A stretch of 29,226 nt of DNA from Mesaphorura yosii (GCA_009869945.1 WIXG01000647.1:1-29226); one strand, 5' to 3'. Positions 18,097 through 29,226 are shown, counted from the stretch's first letter. Notes: generated by a model from the letters alone, not told the origin. Numbers and translations are program-made.

Positions 18097-21000
18097 TCAA
18101 TTGCCGAGCCCGTTTTTGATTTCCTCGCGTCTCAAATGCACGAGGAGTGCCCCCATCGTCTCTTCACTGTATCCGTTCGTCAGTTGAATACTCCGGTAGC
18201 CTTCCCGCAGGTGCGGGACGGGGTAGGTGGCCTGAGCGATGAAGTTTGGGTCACCGAAAGTGTCGTGGTACTGCACCACGAACCGAAGCAGCGCCAGCTC
18301 GGGCTTCTGCACGTCGATCGAGAATTTGTGGTTCCAGAAGGGGTTCAGCCCGTTGGCCTTGTCCACCTTCGTGCAGTGCTTCCCTGGCGGGGTGTTGTCC
18401 GCGCAGGCCCCGTGCACCTCCACCTCCACGAAGGGGCTCACGAACCCCTTCAGTCCCGGCTTTCCACAGAGGACGTGCCTGCCCGCGATCACGCAAAGTT
18501 CTAGCCGCACCGGCGGCAGCGCCCTCTGCTGCTCCTCGCTGCCTTCACCACCCTCACCCAGCATCCAGGAGGGCTTGAGCACGTAGCCGCAGCGCCTGTT
18601 GGTCCGGAATCGCCCGTGGTTCAGCTGCATTGCCTTGTCGGGCGTCTGGTAGTTGAGCGCCACCATCTGACAGCCGTAATTCCAGAACCTGATCGGGTTG
18701 TAGTTGGACGAATCTACTCGCTGGCCCTTTGGGTAGATGCGACAGAGCGCCACCTGGTGCAGCCACACGAACGAAGCCTCCAGCGGCCCCATGCACTTCT
18801 CCCCCACCGTCTCACTGAAGGACGACATCTCGCGGGCGCACACCGCGCGCCCCTTCGCGCGGATGCTCTCGAGCGAAGGGAGGGACTTGACGGAGGCGGC
18901 GTAGACAATCAGCTCGCTCAGCTCAGGCGCGATCTTTGCTTGCTTCTTCGAAGAGGTGACGGCGCTCGGCTTCTGCTTGAGCATTTCGCCGACAGCCTCC
19001 TGCCACTCCTTCGCCTCCGCCTGCGAGCCCACGCCGATCGTCAGCCCGCCCAGGCCACTCAGCGTGTAAGGGCACAACTTCCCCCCGGGCCCGGAGTTCT
19101 TCTGCACCACCACCTCGCTCAGGTCTACGGAGCCACCCCGCTGCAGACCCCCGAACGGGGAGTCTGTCTCCTGGGGCTGCGGCTGCGGCGTGAACTCCGC
19201 GAGCTCGGGCCCCTCGCCCTCCGACTGCTCGCTCAGGCGGAGGAGTTCCGAGGTGACGGGGCGCTGGAGGGTGATCCCCTTGTAGAAGGGGTGCTCCCGA
19301 TAGAATCGGACGAGTTCGGAGATGCTCTCGAAGGAGTCGAGGCCGATGGTGAGGAGGCGGCCGTCCTCCACGACTCGACAGTGCTTCACTCCGCCCTCTG
19401 CCCTGAAGGAGACGACGAGCCCGCCTTCGCTCGAGTAGCGGACTAGGAATGCGCCGGGGAGGGGAAGGGCACGAAGGACTTTCTCGGCGCCTTCTCGATC
19501 CAGGTCTGCATAGAACCACGGCTCTCGTGGGGCGGGCTGGGGGACGGGCCGCGTGAAGGGCAGGAGCTTGAACTCGCGTGTGTCCAGCGCGTGCTTCCGG
19601 TAGTACGTCACCAGCTGGTATACGGACGGGAAGCAGGGGCCGCCCTCTACCAGGAAGTACAGGGCCTCCTGCTCCTGACCCGGCCCCTGTCGGTGCTTGA
19701 CCTCAATACGCATGTGGTAGCAGCTCCCTTGCGAAAAGAAGCAGATCGCGAACCCGCTCCCCGTGGCGCTCCTCCGCACGAGAAACCCGCCGTCCAAGGC
19801 GAAGGCCGAGGTGCGGGCGGCGGCCTCCTCCTTCGTTGTGATGTCGCCGTGGAACCAGCGCTTCTTGAAGTGCAGCTGCTTCAGGTTCGCCTTCACGTTG
19901 GTCACTATCTGCTCGGGGCTCTGCCCGGCGACCCCGCGCGGGGGTCCCATCGACGAGTAGTTGGACGCAGGTACCGAAGGGTCAGGCCCGTCCGTGGGGG
20001 CGGTCTTCGACTCGAGCTCCGTGTAGAGTAGTTTGTTGTCGGTGAGGGCGAAAAAGAACGGCTCCCAGACGTGGGTGACGGAGTTCTGCAGGTACATCCT
20101 GCCCGTCTTGCGCATGTTGCCCATGTCAGAGTCCTCCGTGGCGCCCTCCGCCGAGATGCCGGGCGCCTTCATCGACCCGCTCAGCGTGGCGGAGCCCCCG
20201 CTCGACAGTTTTCGGCCCTTGAGGATGATGCGGCGCTTCAACTGTTCGGGGGAGGGGAGGAGGGTCTCATCGGGGCTGAGAGGCTCCGTGACGAGCATGG
20301 CACCGAAGATCTCCCTGAATTTCTCCGCCATGACGCGCTGCTGTTTGAGGCCGCAGTGGTTCTCGATGCTGAGGATGAGGGGGAATTCGGAGGTGGCGAA
20401 GGCGTGGTCGCGGACGGCCTCGAGCACCTCGACGAAGGGGATCTTTGAGGTGAGGGTGAAGCCGTGGTAGATGACCGGTAGTCCCTTCGGCCCGTCGAAA
20501 CAGTCGAGCTCGATGCAGCGGCAGCCGAGGCGGAGGACCCGCACGTACGCTTCCACGGAGGAGGCGGAGGAGAGCTGGTCCCCAGTCAGGTACGTGTTGT
20601 GCGACGACGCGATCCAGTACGCCGACAGAGGGCGACTCATGTCCTGACTCGAAGCGCTCTCGTCCCAAATCGTGTTGGACGGAGAGAAGAGAAAGTCTAC
20701 CGCGCGGTCCGACGGTACGAAGCCCTGCTCGAAGGGGTTGCCCACGAAGTACTCCTTCGCCACACTCGTGGGCAGAGCGTCCTCCTCCGCCTCGCCCTGC
20801 TCTATCTTCAGGAATTCAAGCAGGTCCCGCCGCGAGAGCCGCCCTGTCGTGTAGCGCCCGAAGCAGTCAGTGAAAATCTGCAAACACAAGGCGTGACGAT
20901 GACGAAAGGAGGAGCGAAGAGTTGCCTTAGCGTGAGGCTCGACTTACCTGCTGATTGTGCAGAAAGTTCTTTGTGACCGTGTGAAACTTCTCCCAGCTGA

Positions 21001-21661
21001 TGGAGTTCTCTTCGAAGGAGAGGGTGCTGAGGTCGAGACCGGAGTCCGCGCCGCCGACAGTGCCGCGCGCCTGGAGCAGCTCCTTCCGGTCTATTTTGCG
21101 ACCGAGTTTCGTGGCGTAGTACAGTCGCATCTCCTTTGGCGTGACTGCGGAGCTGCCAAAAGTCGAAGGGGTGAGTGCCAAGGATTAAATTCAAGGATAA
21201 ATATATTTCGAGAAGTCTGTGCTTACTCGCCTGCCTCGCGCATCCACTCGAAGGTTCTGAAGATCCAGACGGAGAGACGGAAGGGGTAGGAGGCTGCGAG
21301 GGGGCTGCTGCGGAAGAAACCCACCCCGTCCACCCACTTGACGGCGTCCGCCTCGCTCGCCAGCGCCAGTGAGAGCGTCTGCAGCTGGAACTCGTCGCCG
21401 TGCAAGAGCACCAGGCACTGCGAGTCGGCGAAGGTGCTGCCGTCGGCCCCCCCCCTGGAAGTCCTTCGATCGCTTCCCCCGACGCAGCTCCCTGATGTCG
21501 TGCAAGGACACACCCGCCTCCAGCCCCCGCACACCATCGCCCGAGCGAAAGCACACGATCTCGAAGGTCTCCCGCCGAATCGACAGCTCGACGGCGATCT
21601 TTTTGCCGGCAAGGAACCGCCATGCCTCCGTTCGGTCGAGAAACCCCTGCACAATGTCCAT
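18097..21661 (-). CDS. PLCG: Phospholipase C-gamma without SH3 domain; frame broken at a G run
   Basis: Three minus-strand exons (21,227-21,661, 20,948-21,152, 18,097-20,877) would give about 1,139 residues. The enzyme cleaves PIP2 to IP3 and diacylglycerol downstream of receptors. Order seen: N-terminal PH (LRRGKRSKDF; SLALASEADAVKWVDGV), short EF-hand region, catalytic X half (ASSHNTYLTGDQLSS, RCIELDCFDG, PVIYHG, ILSIENHC: both catalytic histidines and the calcium ligands are present), half PH, SH2 (GGFLVRRS), SH2 (GAFLVRYSSE), half PH (LQRGGSVDL), catalytic Y half (RIYPKGQRVDSSNYNP) and C2. Between the second SH2 and the second half PH are only about 40 residues, so the SH3 domain is missing. 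In exon 1 a run of nine G (plus-strand C, 21,447-21,455) is one base too long: with eight the PH frame and the splice phase both fit. Confidence 0.9.
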
Positions 21662-21931
21662 CGAAAGGGAAGGCAGGCAGCCCGAAATGCTGAAATACTG
21701 AAATGAGAATTTTGTACTGAGTGGAGTGAGTCACGAGTCTGAGCGATAACCGCAGGAAGCAGGAAATGTAAACCGCTCCTTGCAAATAAGAAATGCCTCC
21801 AGACTTGACCAAATACTGCTCGTGCAGTTGTGCCGCATTTATTTTCATAAGCAGCGCGTCAATGCGATAAGATAACCGCTCGATTCAAATAAAAGGACCG
21901 AAGTGGCAGAGGAGTGGTTGCAAAACGACAC

Positions 21932-21937
21932 TTTATT
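21932..21937 (-). terminator. Poly(A) signal of the HP1 gene (AATAAA)
   Basis: AATAAA on the minus strand, about 175 bases after the HP1 stop; it lies between HP1 and the tandem PLC-gamma gene. Confidence 0.6.
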
Positions 21938-22110
21938 GAACGAACCAAGAAACTGAATACATTACTTAAGGGCATTAGTCATAGAAAGAATCGAAAGAGA
22001 AGATCAGAGCAAGAACGGGTTGCTTACTCCCTTAACTATTTTACAATAACGTCTTGTGTGCTCCACTGGAACCATTTCTCCCCTCCGGGCGTCGTCAGCC
22101 AGCCCGTCTT

Positions 22111-22801
<691 letters not shown>

Positions 22802-22943
22802 CTGAACCACAAAACAAAACACCCAATTAGCTGACTCAACCGATTATTCCTTTTTCTGGCGGCGTCTTAAGCAGAGCCTTAATTGGGGTCGAGAGCCGGC
22901 TGTCAGTCAACTCGCACTTCACCGACCAGTAAATTCGACTTAC

Positions 22944-23110
22944 CTTGTGGATTAATGTAGTGAAACACAACTGACGCTCTGAAGCACTCGAAATAATAAT
23001 CGGGGTCAATAGAGCAGGATAATTGACCAGTGATTTAATCAGTGAACGAGCTGGAGCTGAATTGCACGAGTTGAACTCTGGACAAGACGACTTCACACAA
23101 ACACAAAAGC
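22944..23110 (-). other. HP1: 5' untranslated exon of the HP1 gene
   Basis: A donor CACAAG|GTAAGT on the minus strand ends a non-coding exon at 22,944; it pairs with the acceptor at 22,802 just before the HP1 ATG. The upstream limit (transcription start) is a guess. Confidence 0.5.
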
Positions 23111-23979
23111 GAAGAAGACGCGCTACAGCGAGGCACAGCACGGCAGAAAACAAGCAAGCGTTGCGTTGTTGCTGTTCTGCTCTGCTGTGTTGCAAGTTTT
23201 GCAGGTTTTCGTGTGCATTTCGTAAGGCGAACGTACTACAGCTGCAGCACTCGCTGAGCTGTGCTCGCTCGCAATCAGCGACACAGCAGCGCACAACTAC
23301 GAGACAGACAAAGCAAAGGCGGCGAGCCGAGCCTCTGCTCCCCACTCGCACGCTCTATCAACCAACACCGAGACTCCACGTTTCATGCACACTCCAGAGC
23401 CAGGTAAGAAAGAAAGAAAGGAACGGTCTTCGGGCTAGATTTTTTCCAGGAGTTTGTGCTGGAGAGCCAGCGCCGTGCCGGGCACTTTGCCTTTGGATTT
23501 GAAATTGGGGTCGAGGCGAGGTGTGGTGAGTGCTTGCACTGGCGCTCAGTTGAATCAGAAGCCAAGCTGGCAGCATCAACATCGCTCGAGCAGCAATGAA
23601 TGAACGCTTAATTGTTGGCTGATGCTGATGCACTCCACCCACACTTTGCTCTCATTCCTGCTCTGTTATGAGGCTCCTTCGTCATGATCTCTCGTTTGGC
23701 AGCTCCGTGAAGAGTGAAATTCGCTGCTTGGTGGTTGCGCAACTTAATTCACCGTATCGCGAGTGCCCACAGGCTCTTTCATTCGCAAGGCATTGAATTG
23801 TTGAGATCGTATCGTGACTCACAGAATGCCGTTACTCTCTCGTCGCAGATCGCAGAGCGCAGCGGAGATTAGCGAGCCAAAGCCAGTCTGCGAGAGTGAG
23901 ACGACGAGAAAGGTTGTTGCCTCCGCCACCCACCTCATCAGTATTTGCAGTTTTCTGTGATATCAGTGCAGCCTTCAGC
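23111..23979. other. Divergent intergenic region between HP1 and the SLC38A11-like gene
   Basis: Both neighbouring genes point away from it, so it should hold both promoters. A donor-like CCAG|GTAAGAAAG at 23,399-23,411 on the plus strand, beginning a short AAAG repeat, may end a non-coding first exon of the transporter. I see no coding gene. Confidence 0.4.
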
Positions 23980-25590
23980 ATGAGTGATAAGACACCAGCA
24001 GCCTCCGCCGCTGCCGCTGCGAGGAAACCGGGGCCCAGAGCGAAAACCCGCAAGAAGGCCATCGGCGCTAACGAACGGAGCCACATTCTCGAGATGAAGA
24101 CCACCGTCACAAACAACAACAACGAGACTTCGATAAACCCACCTGGACCATCGGACGCAGCTCCCAGCCAGACACCGGACGCAGGCGGAGGTGACCTCGC
24201 TGTGCTCGTGCCCGAGGACGGCGGAGGCGGCGGCGACCCTCTGAAGAGCAGCCGAGCCCACACGAGCTACAACTACATCAACAGCATTCTGGGCTCGGGC
24301 GTCATTGGGATGCCGTACGCGCTTCACCAGGCGGGGGTCGGGCTCGGCCTCGCCCTCCTCATCTTCATTGCCGGTCTGACAGACTATTCCCTCCGACTGA
24401 TGGTCCGGGGCGGCGAGCTGAGCGGCTCCTTTTCTTACCCCGGCATGATGGAGGTGGCCTTTGGGCGACCTGGCTACTACCTCCTCTCCCTCCTCCAGCT
24501 CGTCTACCCCTGCATCGCGATGGTCAGCTACAACGTTATTGTCGGCGACACCTTCACCAAAGTCATCGGCTCCTTCCAGCACGCCATGGCGACGACGACT
24601 CCTGGCGCCACCGCCGAGCTCTCGATGCGGACGCTCGAGCGCGAGACGGTCATCGTGCTGGCGACGCTGCTGGTGACGCTGCCCCTCTCGCTCTACCGCA
24701 ACGTGGCGCGCATGAGTCGAGCCAGCCTCCTCTCCCTCCTCGCCATCGCCTTCATCCTCGTCGCCATCCTCATACGACTCGCCACCCTCGACGTGCACGT
24801 GGGAGGGGGTACCGACCCGCCCTCGTGGCGATTCGTCAATGGGGGCTTCGTTCAGGCGGTGGGGATCTTCGCCTTTGCGTTCATGTGTCACCACAACACG
24901 TTCATGATCTTCGGAGCCATGCGGATGAGGAGCGCTCCTGAGTGGGGCTGTGTGACGCACATTTCCATCGGGACAGCGCTGGCCGCAAGCATCGTCTTCT
25001 CGCTGGGGGGCTACGCGACCTTCCGGGGCGGGGTGCAAGGGGACCTGCTGGAGAACTACTGTTGGGACGACAACCTCATCAACTGGGCCCGCGCCTCTTT
25101 CGCTGTGACGATCATGCTGACCTTCCCCCTCGAGGCCTTCGTCGCCCGCGACGTGCTCGAGCAGTTTTTCTTCGCGGGGAAGGTGCCCTCCACCACCCGC
25201 CACGCCCTCCTCACGCTCCTCATCGTGAGCGTCGCCTGCGGGCTGTCCCTGACCACTGACTGCCTCGGCGTCACCCTGGAACTCAACGGCCTTCTCGCAG
25301 CCATCCCCCTCGCCTACATCCTCCCCGCAGCCTGCTTCCTCCGCCTCGAACCCTCCCGCCTCCTCAGCCGCACAAAACTCCCCGCCCTCGGCATGGCCTC
25401 CTTCGGTCTCCTCGTCTCCCTCTCCGGCCTCCTCCTCCTCATTGGCCGAGGGAGCTGGAGCGCCGAGAACTGCTCCCACGACGCGGCCCGTCTGCCGTAC
25501 TGCACCTCAGGCACCGTGGCCGCCGTCGGCGGTGGGCTGGCAGTCAACTTCACAGCGGGTTTGTCAGCAAATATGCCCACACTGTCCTAA
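23980..25590 (+). CDS. SLC38A11: SLC38A11-like sodium-coupled amino acid transporter
   Basis: An intron-free coding region of 536 residues from the ATG at 23,980 (MSDKTPAASAAAAARKPGPR). Residues ~1-90 are a cytosolic, low-complexity N-terminus. The AA-permease fold with about 11 membrane helices begins at SYNYINSILGSGVIGMPYAL, the signature of the SLC38/AVT family. Later motifs match SLC38A11 closely: YPCIAMVSYNVIVGDT, LPLSLYRNVARM, FAFMCHHNTFMIF, QGDLLENYC, LTFPLEAFVARDVLEQFFF and DCLGVTLELNGLLAAIPLA. The family moves neutral amino acids across plasma or organelle membranes; the substrate of SLC38A11 is poorly defined. An AATAAA follows at 25,628. The start codon is the first ATG in a frame that is open further upstream. 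Confidence 0.9.
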   Translation: MSDKTPAASAAAAARKPGPRAKTRKKAIGANERSHILEMKTTVTNNNNETSINPPGPSDAAPSQTPDAGGGDLAVLVPEDGGGGGDPLKSSRAHTSYNYINSILGSGVIGMPYALHQAGVGLGLALLIFIAGLTDYSLRLMVRGGELSGSFSYPGMMEVAFGRPGYYLLSLLQLVYPCIAMVSYNVIVGDTFTKVIGSFQHAMATTTPGATAELSMRTLERETVIVLATLLVTLPLSLYRNVARMSRASLLSLLAIAFILVAILIRLATLDVHVGGGTDPPSWRFVNGGFVQAVGIFAFAFMCHHNTFMIFGAMRMRSAPEWGCVTHISIGTALAASIVFSLGGYATFRGGVQGDLLENYCWDDNLINWARASFAVTIMLTFPLEAFVARDVLEQFFFAGKVPSTTRHALLTLLIVSVACGLSLTTDCLGVTLELNGLLAAIPLAYILPAACFLRLEPSRLLSRTKLPALGMASFGLLVSLSGLLLLIGRGSWSAENCSHDAARLPYCTSGTVAAVGGGLAVNFTAGLSANMPTLS

Positions 25591-25627
25591 GTGCAAATGC
25601 TGTATTTAATTGACCGAAAGCATGTTG

Positions 25628-25633
25628 AATAAA
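25628..25633 (+). terminator. Poly(A) signal of the SLC38A11-like gene (AATAAA)
   Basis: AATAAA on the plus strand, 37 bases after the stop codon. Confidence 0.7.
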
Positions 25634-25755
25634 TTTCCAAGTACAGAAAAGTAAACCCAGTAGAGAAGTATTTTACAAACTGAACGGTCTTCTGAATTCG
25701 GAAGTGAATGAACGTTGGACTAATTGGCAAATGTGTTATTATTGTCATTTAAACT

Positions 25756-26567
25756 TCACTCGAAGTCTCCGATGATTGCCTCCCACACCTTCCGCTGAAT
25801 GAAAGTTGAGACGATGTTGATGAAGATGGCGCGGAATCCAGGCCTGATGACCTACTGGAACAACTGGAGGCCGTTCTGCCTCAGGAGTCGGTTGACGAGG
25901 GTGCCGAGGGGAGGGACTCCGCGTCTGAACCTCGAAGTCAGCCACTTCGTCCTTGAGGCTTAGACATCCGGAAGAGCTTCGTCTTGCTCGGCCAGAGGGC
26001 AAAGACGACCACCACCGAGAAGCCGTCGACGCGGAAGGAGACGTCGCCCTCCCGACGGGGGTGCCGACGAGAAGGAACTTCGTGGTTGCTCTGAGTGCCT
26101 CGCCCTCGAGTCGCGGAAAGAAGACGCGCACCGTCATCTTGCACTCATGCGTATAGTTCTCAAAGTCAGAGTCGGTGATGTTGGCGAGCCCCCGAATGAC
26201 GAGCTCCTCCACCGAACCACCCAACTCAGGAGTCCCGTGTCGAGGAGGGTGAAGGTGAAGGAAGGCACCGTGAAGGGATCGACAGAGTGGATACCCAGCT
26301 CGGGGATCCCCGTGCCCATGTGCAGGAGCAGGTCCTTCCGCAATATCCTCGTGAAGCAGGCGCTGATCTCCGAGCCCCAGCCGGGAGCACGCCTCCAGCT
26401 CCCCGTCGAAGAACTCTGAAAAAGAAGGGGCAGGGAACGAGAGTAAACAGAGGAATCAAAGTGGGCAAGTTGCCTTCGTCTCCCACGACAGCCGCCGTGC
26501 AGAGCGCCAGTGCAATGCTCACAATCAACCTCCGCATTTTGGCTCCACCAAATTCTCCAGTCCTCAT
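25756..26567 (-). pseudogene. Takeout/JHBP-family secreted lipid-binding protein, pseudogene
   Basis: Minus strand, starting at an ATG at 26,567 or 26,537 with a signal peptide (MRRLIVSIALALCTAAVVG). Family landmarks follow in order: two spaced cysteines (LEACSRLG, ISACF), GIPELGIHSVDPFTVPSF, GLANITDSDFENY, MTVRVFFPRLEGEA, TTKFLLVG, GDVSFRVDGFSVVVVF and a terminal RLLRQNGLQLF stretch. Takeout/JHBP proteins bind juvenile hormone-like or other hydrophobic ligands in haemolymph and are arthropod-specific. The landmarks sit in different frames: the frame changes near 26,376, 26,225, 26,050, 25,962 and 25,922, and a TAG at 25,852-25,854 precedes the last 31 family-like residues. The only candidate intron donor is a GC (AAG|GCAACT). 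Neighbouring genes are largely intact, so sequencing error is an unlikely cause of all of these. Confidence 0.75.
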
Positions 26568-26957
26568 CTGACGCCGGTGATAGGACAGCTTACATCAACG
26601 TGGATTGTTTATGTGCTTTTGCAATCTTACCCTGCAACGACAAGCCTGGACTGACCAAATTAGCATACTGGAATCTGGGACCAGAACGTGTTTGTTTTCG
26701 TGTTAATACGGCGCACGCCGAATCGGGCAAATTAGCAAGATTTGCTAATTCTAATTTTTGTTAAGTCTTGCTTCTTAACAGGTTTGTCAACTTTTTGCCA
26801 CTGACTTTCCGCGAAACTGCAGAAACGAGTTTAGGCACACGACGCATGTCCGCCGCCCGCTGACAGGGCTTTCAACACGATCAGCACACTGCATTCAGTC
26901 TGTTACTACCAAATTGTGCACAGTTTTTGCAGGCGTCAAGAGAATGATTCGACTGAT
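26568..26957. other. Intergenic region upstream of the modular protease
   Basis: AT-rich, no gene seen. A short hairpin GTTAAG-TCTTGCTT-CTTAAC lies at about 26,761-26,780. Probably contains the protease promoter. Confidence 0.4.
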
Positions 26958-29176
26958 ATGATCTTGGTGCAAGGCAGAGTAGCTCTGACCCTCACTTTCC
27001 TTGGCACACTCGCCATATCCACTAAGGCAGCTGGCACCAAAGGTACGGGACAAGTGAATAACCAACCCCATCCGCAACAGAGTCCTCCTAGTGAGCTAAC
27101 TGAACTGTCCTCTTTTCAGGGGCGACGGAGTGCGGTAAGACGGGCCATAACCTCCACGGCGACGCACGCATCAGTAGCCCTTGGACAGCCCTCGTTCTCA
27201 CCCGCGCCCCCAACGGTGACTTCCAGGACTGGGCAGGCGGAGTCATCGTCGGCCCTCACACCATTCTCACCACAGGCGACGGTGTCCCCACCGCCCACCC
27301 CTCCGCCATCCGCGTTGGCGTTGGTATCGGAAACCGAAAGAACCAGACGACGGACCGATTCGCCCAACTCCTGGAGGCCGAGTACGCCTTCGTGCACCGG
27401 AAGGAGGGGAATCGAGGCCGCCCGGGCCAGAGCCGGAGTCTGACCGTCATCCAGCTGAAGAGTGCCATCAAATTCTCCACGCGCGTCCGGCCCGTCTGCA
27501 TCGAAGCGCCCGGGACGTCGGGTCGGACGAGCCTCGACTTCCAGAAGCAACCGAAGCTCGTGTCGGGCTTCCGCGCCAGGGGCGACCACGCCCTCGTGCA
27601 CCGCCCCCTCAACGATTCGTGGACGTGGGAGGGCACCAGCAACCGTAGGGGCGGCGCGGAGTGCCCCGACGTGGGAGACGAGTTGTCGGTGGGGAGCTCC
27701 TTCGCCGTCTGGAAACACACCCGCTGGCACCTCGTCGGCCTCGCCAGAGCCAACGCCCACGACCCCGCCAACTGCCAGCAAGGCCTCAGCAACTTCATCG
27801 ACGTCCTCGGCCCTGCCGACTTGGGCTGGGTCGGAGCCACACTCAGAAACGGCGGAAAATCTGAGTTCACCTGCTTCTCCCGGCAGACGGTGCCCCTGGC
27901 GTCTCTCTGTGACGGCAAAGTCGACTGCAAGGGCGCCTCCGACGGATTCGACGAGCTGGAGTCCTTCTGCAGAGCGTGGAAGTGCCCACCGGACAGTGGA
28001 GAGTGCAGGTCCTCGCCGCCTGTGAACCCCGTCGTCTCTCTGTTAAGAACAACAACCCAACGGGGAATCGCTCCCACGGAGCCGAACCTGTCTCCTGACA
28101 GTAGCGGCACGTTTCAGTCTGGAATGACGCTCGTCCGATGCCCGCCCCTTGCATCGAAAGAAGGCAACGGAGTTCTGCACCGCTGCAGACCCCCGAACTC
28201 CAACTCCTCGACGAGCTGCCTACGTCCGTCGGAACCGGGGACAAAAGCGTTTTCCATATGTGCCCTGAACTACAGGGCAGTGACCCAGGGGACGGACTTC
28301 CAGATTTGTGGCGTGGATGGTGTCTGGGTCCCCACCTCACCCACTTGGCCCTCGCTGCAGTGCAAGCAGGAATGCGGCACTCCGAAAGTGACGTTCGGCA
28401 CTCGCATCGTGAACGGCACCCGGATCCGGGAACACACCGAGTGGCCCTGGAATGTGGCGCTCTTCAAGCGGAGGCGGCCTTCCGACGAGCCCGCCTACAT
28501 CTGCGGCGCCACGCTGATCTCCTCGAGCGCCCTGCTCACGGCCGCCCACTGTGTGACCGCCTATGCCACGTCCAACGCCGGACGCCCGGCGCACTACACG
28601 GCCGTCCTCGCCCCCGTCTCATCGGAATTCAGCCACAATCCCGCCAAGCAGCTGGCGCCCATCGCGTCGATCCACGTGCACGAGAATTACAACCACCGTA
28701 CGTTGGAAGCAGACATCGCCATCCTGCGACTGGGCGCGGAAGTGGCGCCTTCGGTCGAGGCATACCCCATCTGCGTACCGTCGGTGGGGCAGGAGCTGGT
28801 GGAGCGGGCGCAGACGCGAGTGGGGAGCGTGGGCACCGTCCTCGGCTTCGGCCTGGATGCCTCCTCGAAGATCTCCACCACGCTGCAGGCGACACGGCTC
28901 CCGATCGTGGCGCCGCGGGAGTGCTGGGAGGTGAGCAACCTCTTCCCCACCGTGGCGCAGCTCTGCGCGGGGTTGAGGGGTACGGCGCTCTGCAACGGCG
29001 ACTCCGGTGGTGGCTTCGTCTTCCGGCAGCCCGACGGCGCCTTCTTCATCCAGGGCGTCGTCAGCCACGGAGAGCACGGCCAGGAGTCGCTCGCCTGCGA
29101 CCCCAACAAGTACGCCATCCTCACCCGGGTGGGCGCCTTCAAGGCCTGGATCGAAAAGGTCCTCACCTTCTCATAG
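26958..29176 (+). CDS. Secreted modular serine protease: dead protease domain, LDLa, CCP, active S1
   Basis: Two exons (26,958-27,042 and 27,120-29,176) with a 77-base GT-AG intron give 713 residues. Residues 1-26 are a signal peptide (MILVQGRVALTLTFLGTLAI). Residues ~32-270 form a protease-like domain without a catalytic triad: the TAAHC site reads TTGDG and no GDSGG exists. Then come an LDLa module (~278-315; VPLASLCDGKVDCKGASDGF), a CCP/Sushi module (~366-446) and an S1 domain activated at R|IVNG (~457). That domain has His 505 (TAAHC), Asp 560 (EADIAIL) and Ser 657 (CNGDSGGG). The residue at the base of the specificity pocket, six before the Ser, is Ala and not Asp, so trypsin-like cleavage is unlikely. 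LDLa-CCP-S1 is the plan of ModSP, which starts the insect Toll/melanisation cascade; a role in innate immunity is inferred. The N-terminal dead domain is unusual. Confidence 0.88.
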
Positions 29177-29226
29177 CCAAGAGGCAGGATAGTTTAAATT
29201 TTACAGTCCATTCGGCGCATGAGATC

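Noticed and set aside
18616..19446. A 276-codon plus-strand open frame antisense to PLC-gamma
   Set aside because: Shadow of the SH2/PH coding sequence; Leu/Arg-rich with no family resemblance.
20462..20476. Possible loss of a catalytic histidine in PLC-gamma (YHGF where vertebrates have YHGH)
   Set aside because: The catalytic His is the one in YHG, which is present; the following position is variable in the family (Tyr in PLC-delta).
20808..21848. A 346-codon frame overlapping the PLC-gamma 5' exons
   Set aside because: It reads through two introns and out of the true frame; exon frames and splice phases show the real gene.
23938..25479. A 513-codon open frame antisense to the transporter gene
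   Set aside because: Highly acidic, low-complexity product; the frame is open only because the GC-rich sense codons create no antisense stops. The sense strand matches SLC38A11 throughout.

Overview
The window looks like a compact, gene-dense stretch of an arthropod nuclear genome. Genes are split by short GT-AG introns, coding exons are GC-rich, and intergenic DNA is AT-rich. The arthropod call rests on a takeout/JHBP-type gene remnant and on a modular clip-less serine protease resembling the ModSP group. I cannot name the species; the lineage below arthropod (crustacean, springtail, insect or other) is not resolved.

Left part (1-6,867): mostly non-coding and transposon-derived. A Mutator-like (MULE) element is bounded by inverted repeats at 1,555-1,659 and 3,947-4,019. 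It carries a 5'-truncated MULE transposase, a fragment of a hAT transposase in the opposite orientation, and a small two-exon gene for a secreted 77-residue protein. From 4,020 to 6,867 I see no gene.

Centre-left (6,868-13,764): a plus-strand discoidin-domain receptor (DDR) of four exons and 805 residues. It has the complete ectodomain and a membrane segment but ends without a tyrosine-kinase domain. Beyond it on the minus strand are a broken receptor-kinase relic (best fit: type II TGF-beta/activin receptor) and a small secreted six-cysteine protein.

Centre (14,110-18,039): on the minus strand, a CCDC93 homologue that lacks the usual N-terminal half, then a C2H2 zinc-finger gene in visible decay. 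On the plus strand, a short MJ1316-domain protein with a TATA promoter.

Right (18,097-29,176): minus-strand phospholipase C-gamma that lacks the SH3 domain and carries one base too many in a G run, then a minus-strand HP1 chromobox gene. A plus-strand SLC38A11-like amino-acid transporter follows, then a minus-strand takeout/JHBP pseudogene with five frame changes and a stop. Last is a plus-strand secreted protease with a dead N-terminal protease domain, an LDLa module, a CCP/Sushi module and an active S1 domain.

The genes do not form an operon or one pathway. DDR and PLC-gamma are both receptor-proximal signalling proteins, but both lack the module expected for canonical receptor tyrosine kinase signalling (kinase and SH3). 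I found no convincing new multi-gene system. The most unusual items are the domain-loss variants, the peptide gene inside the MULE, and the cluster of decaying genes.
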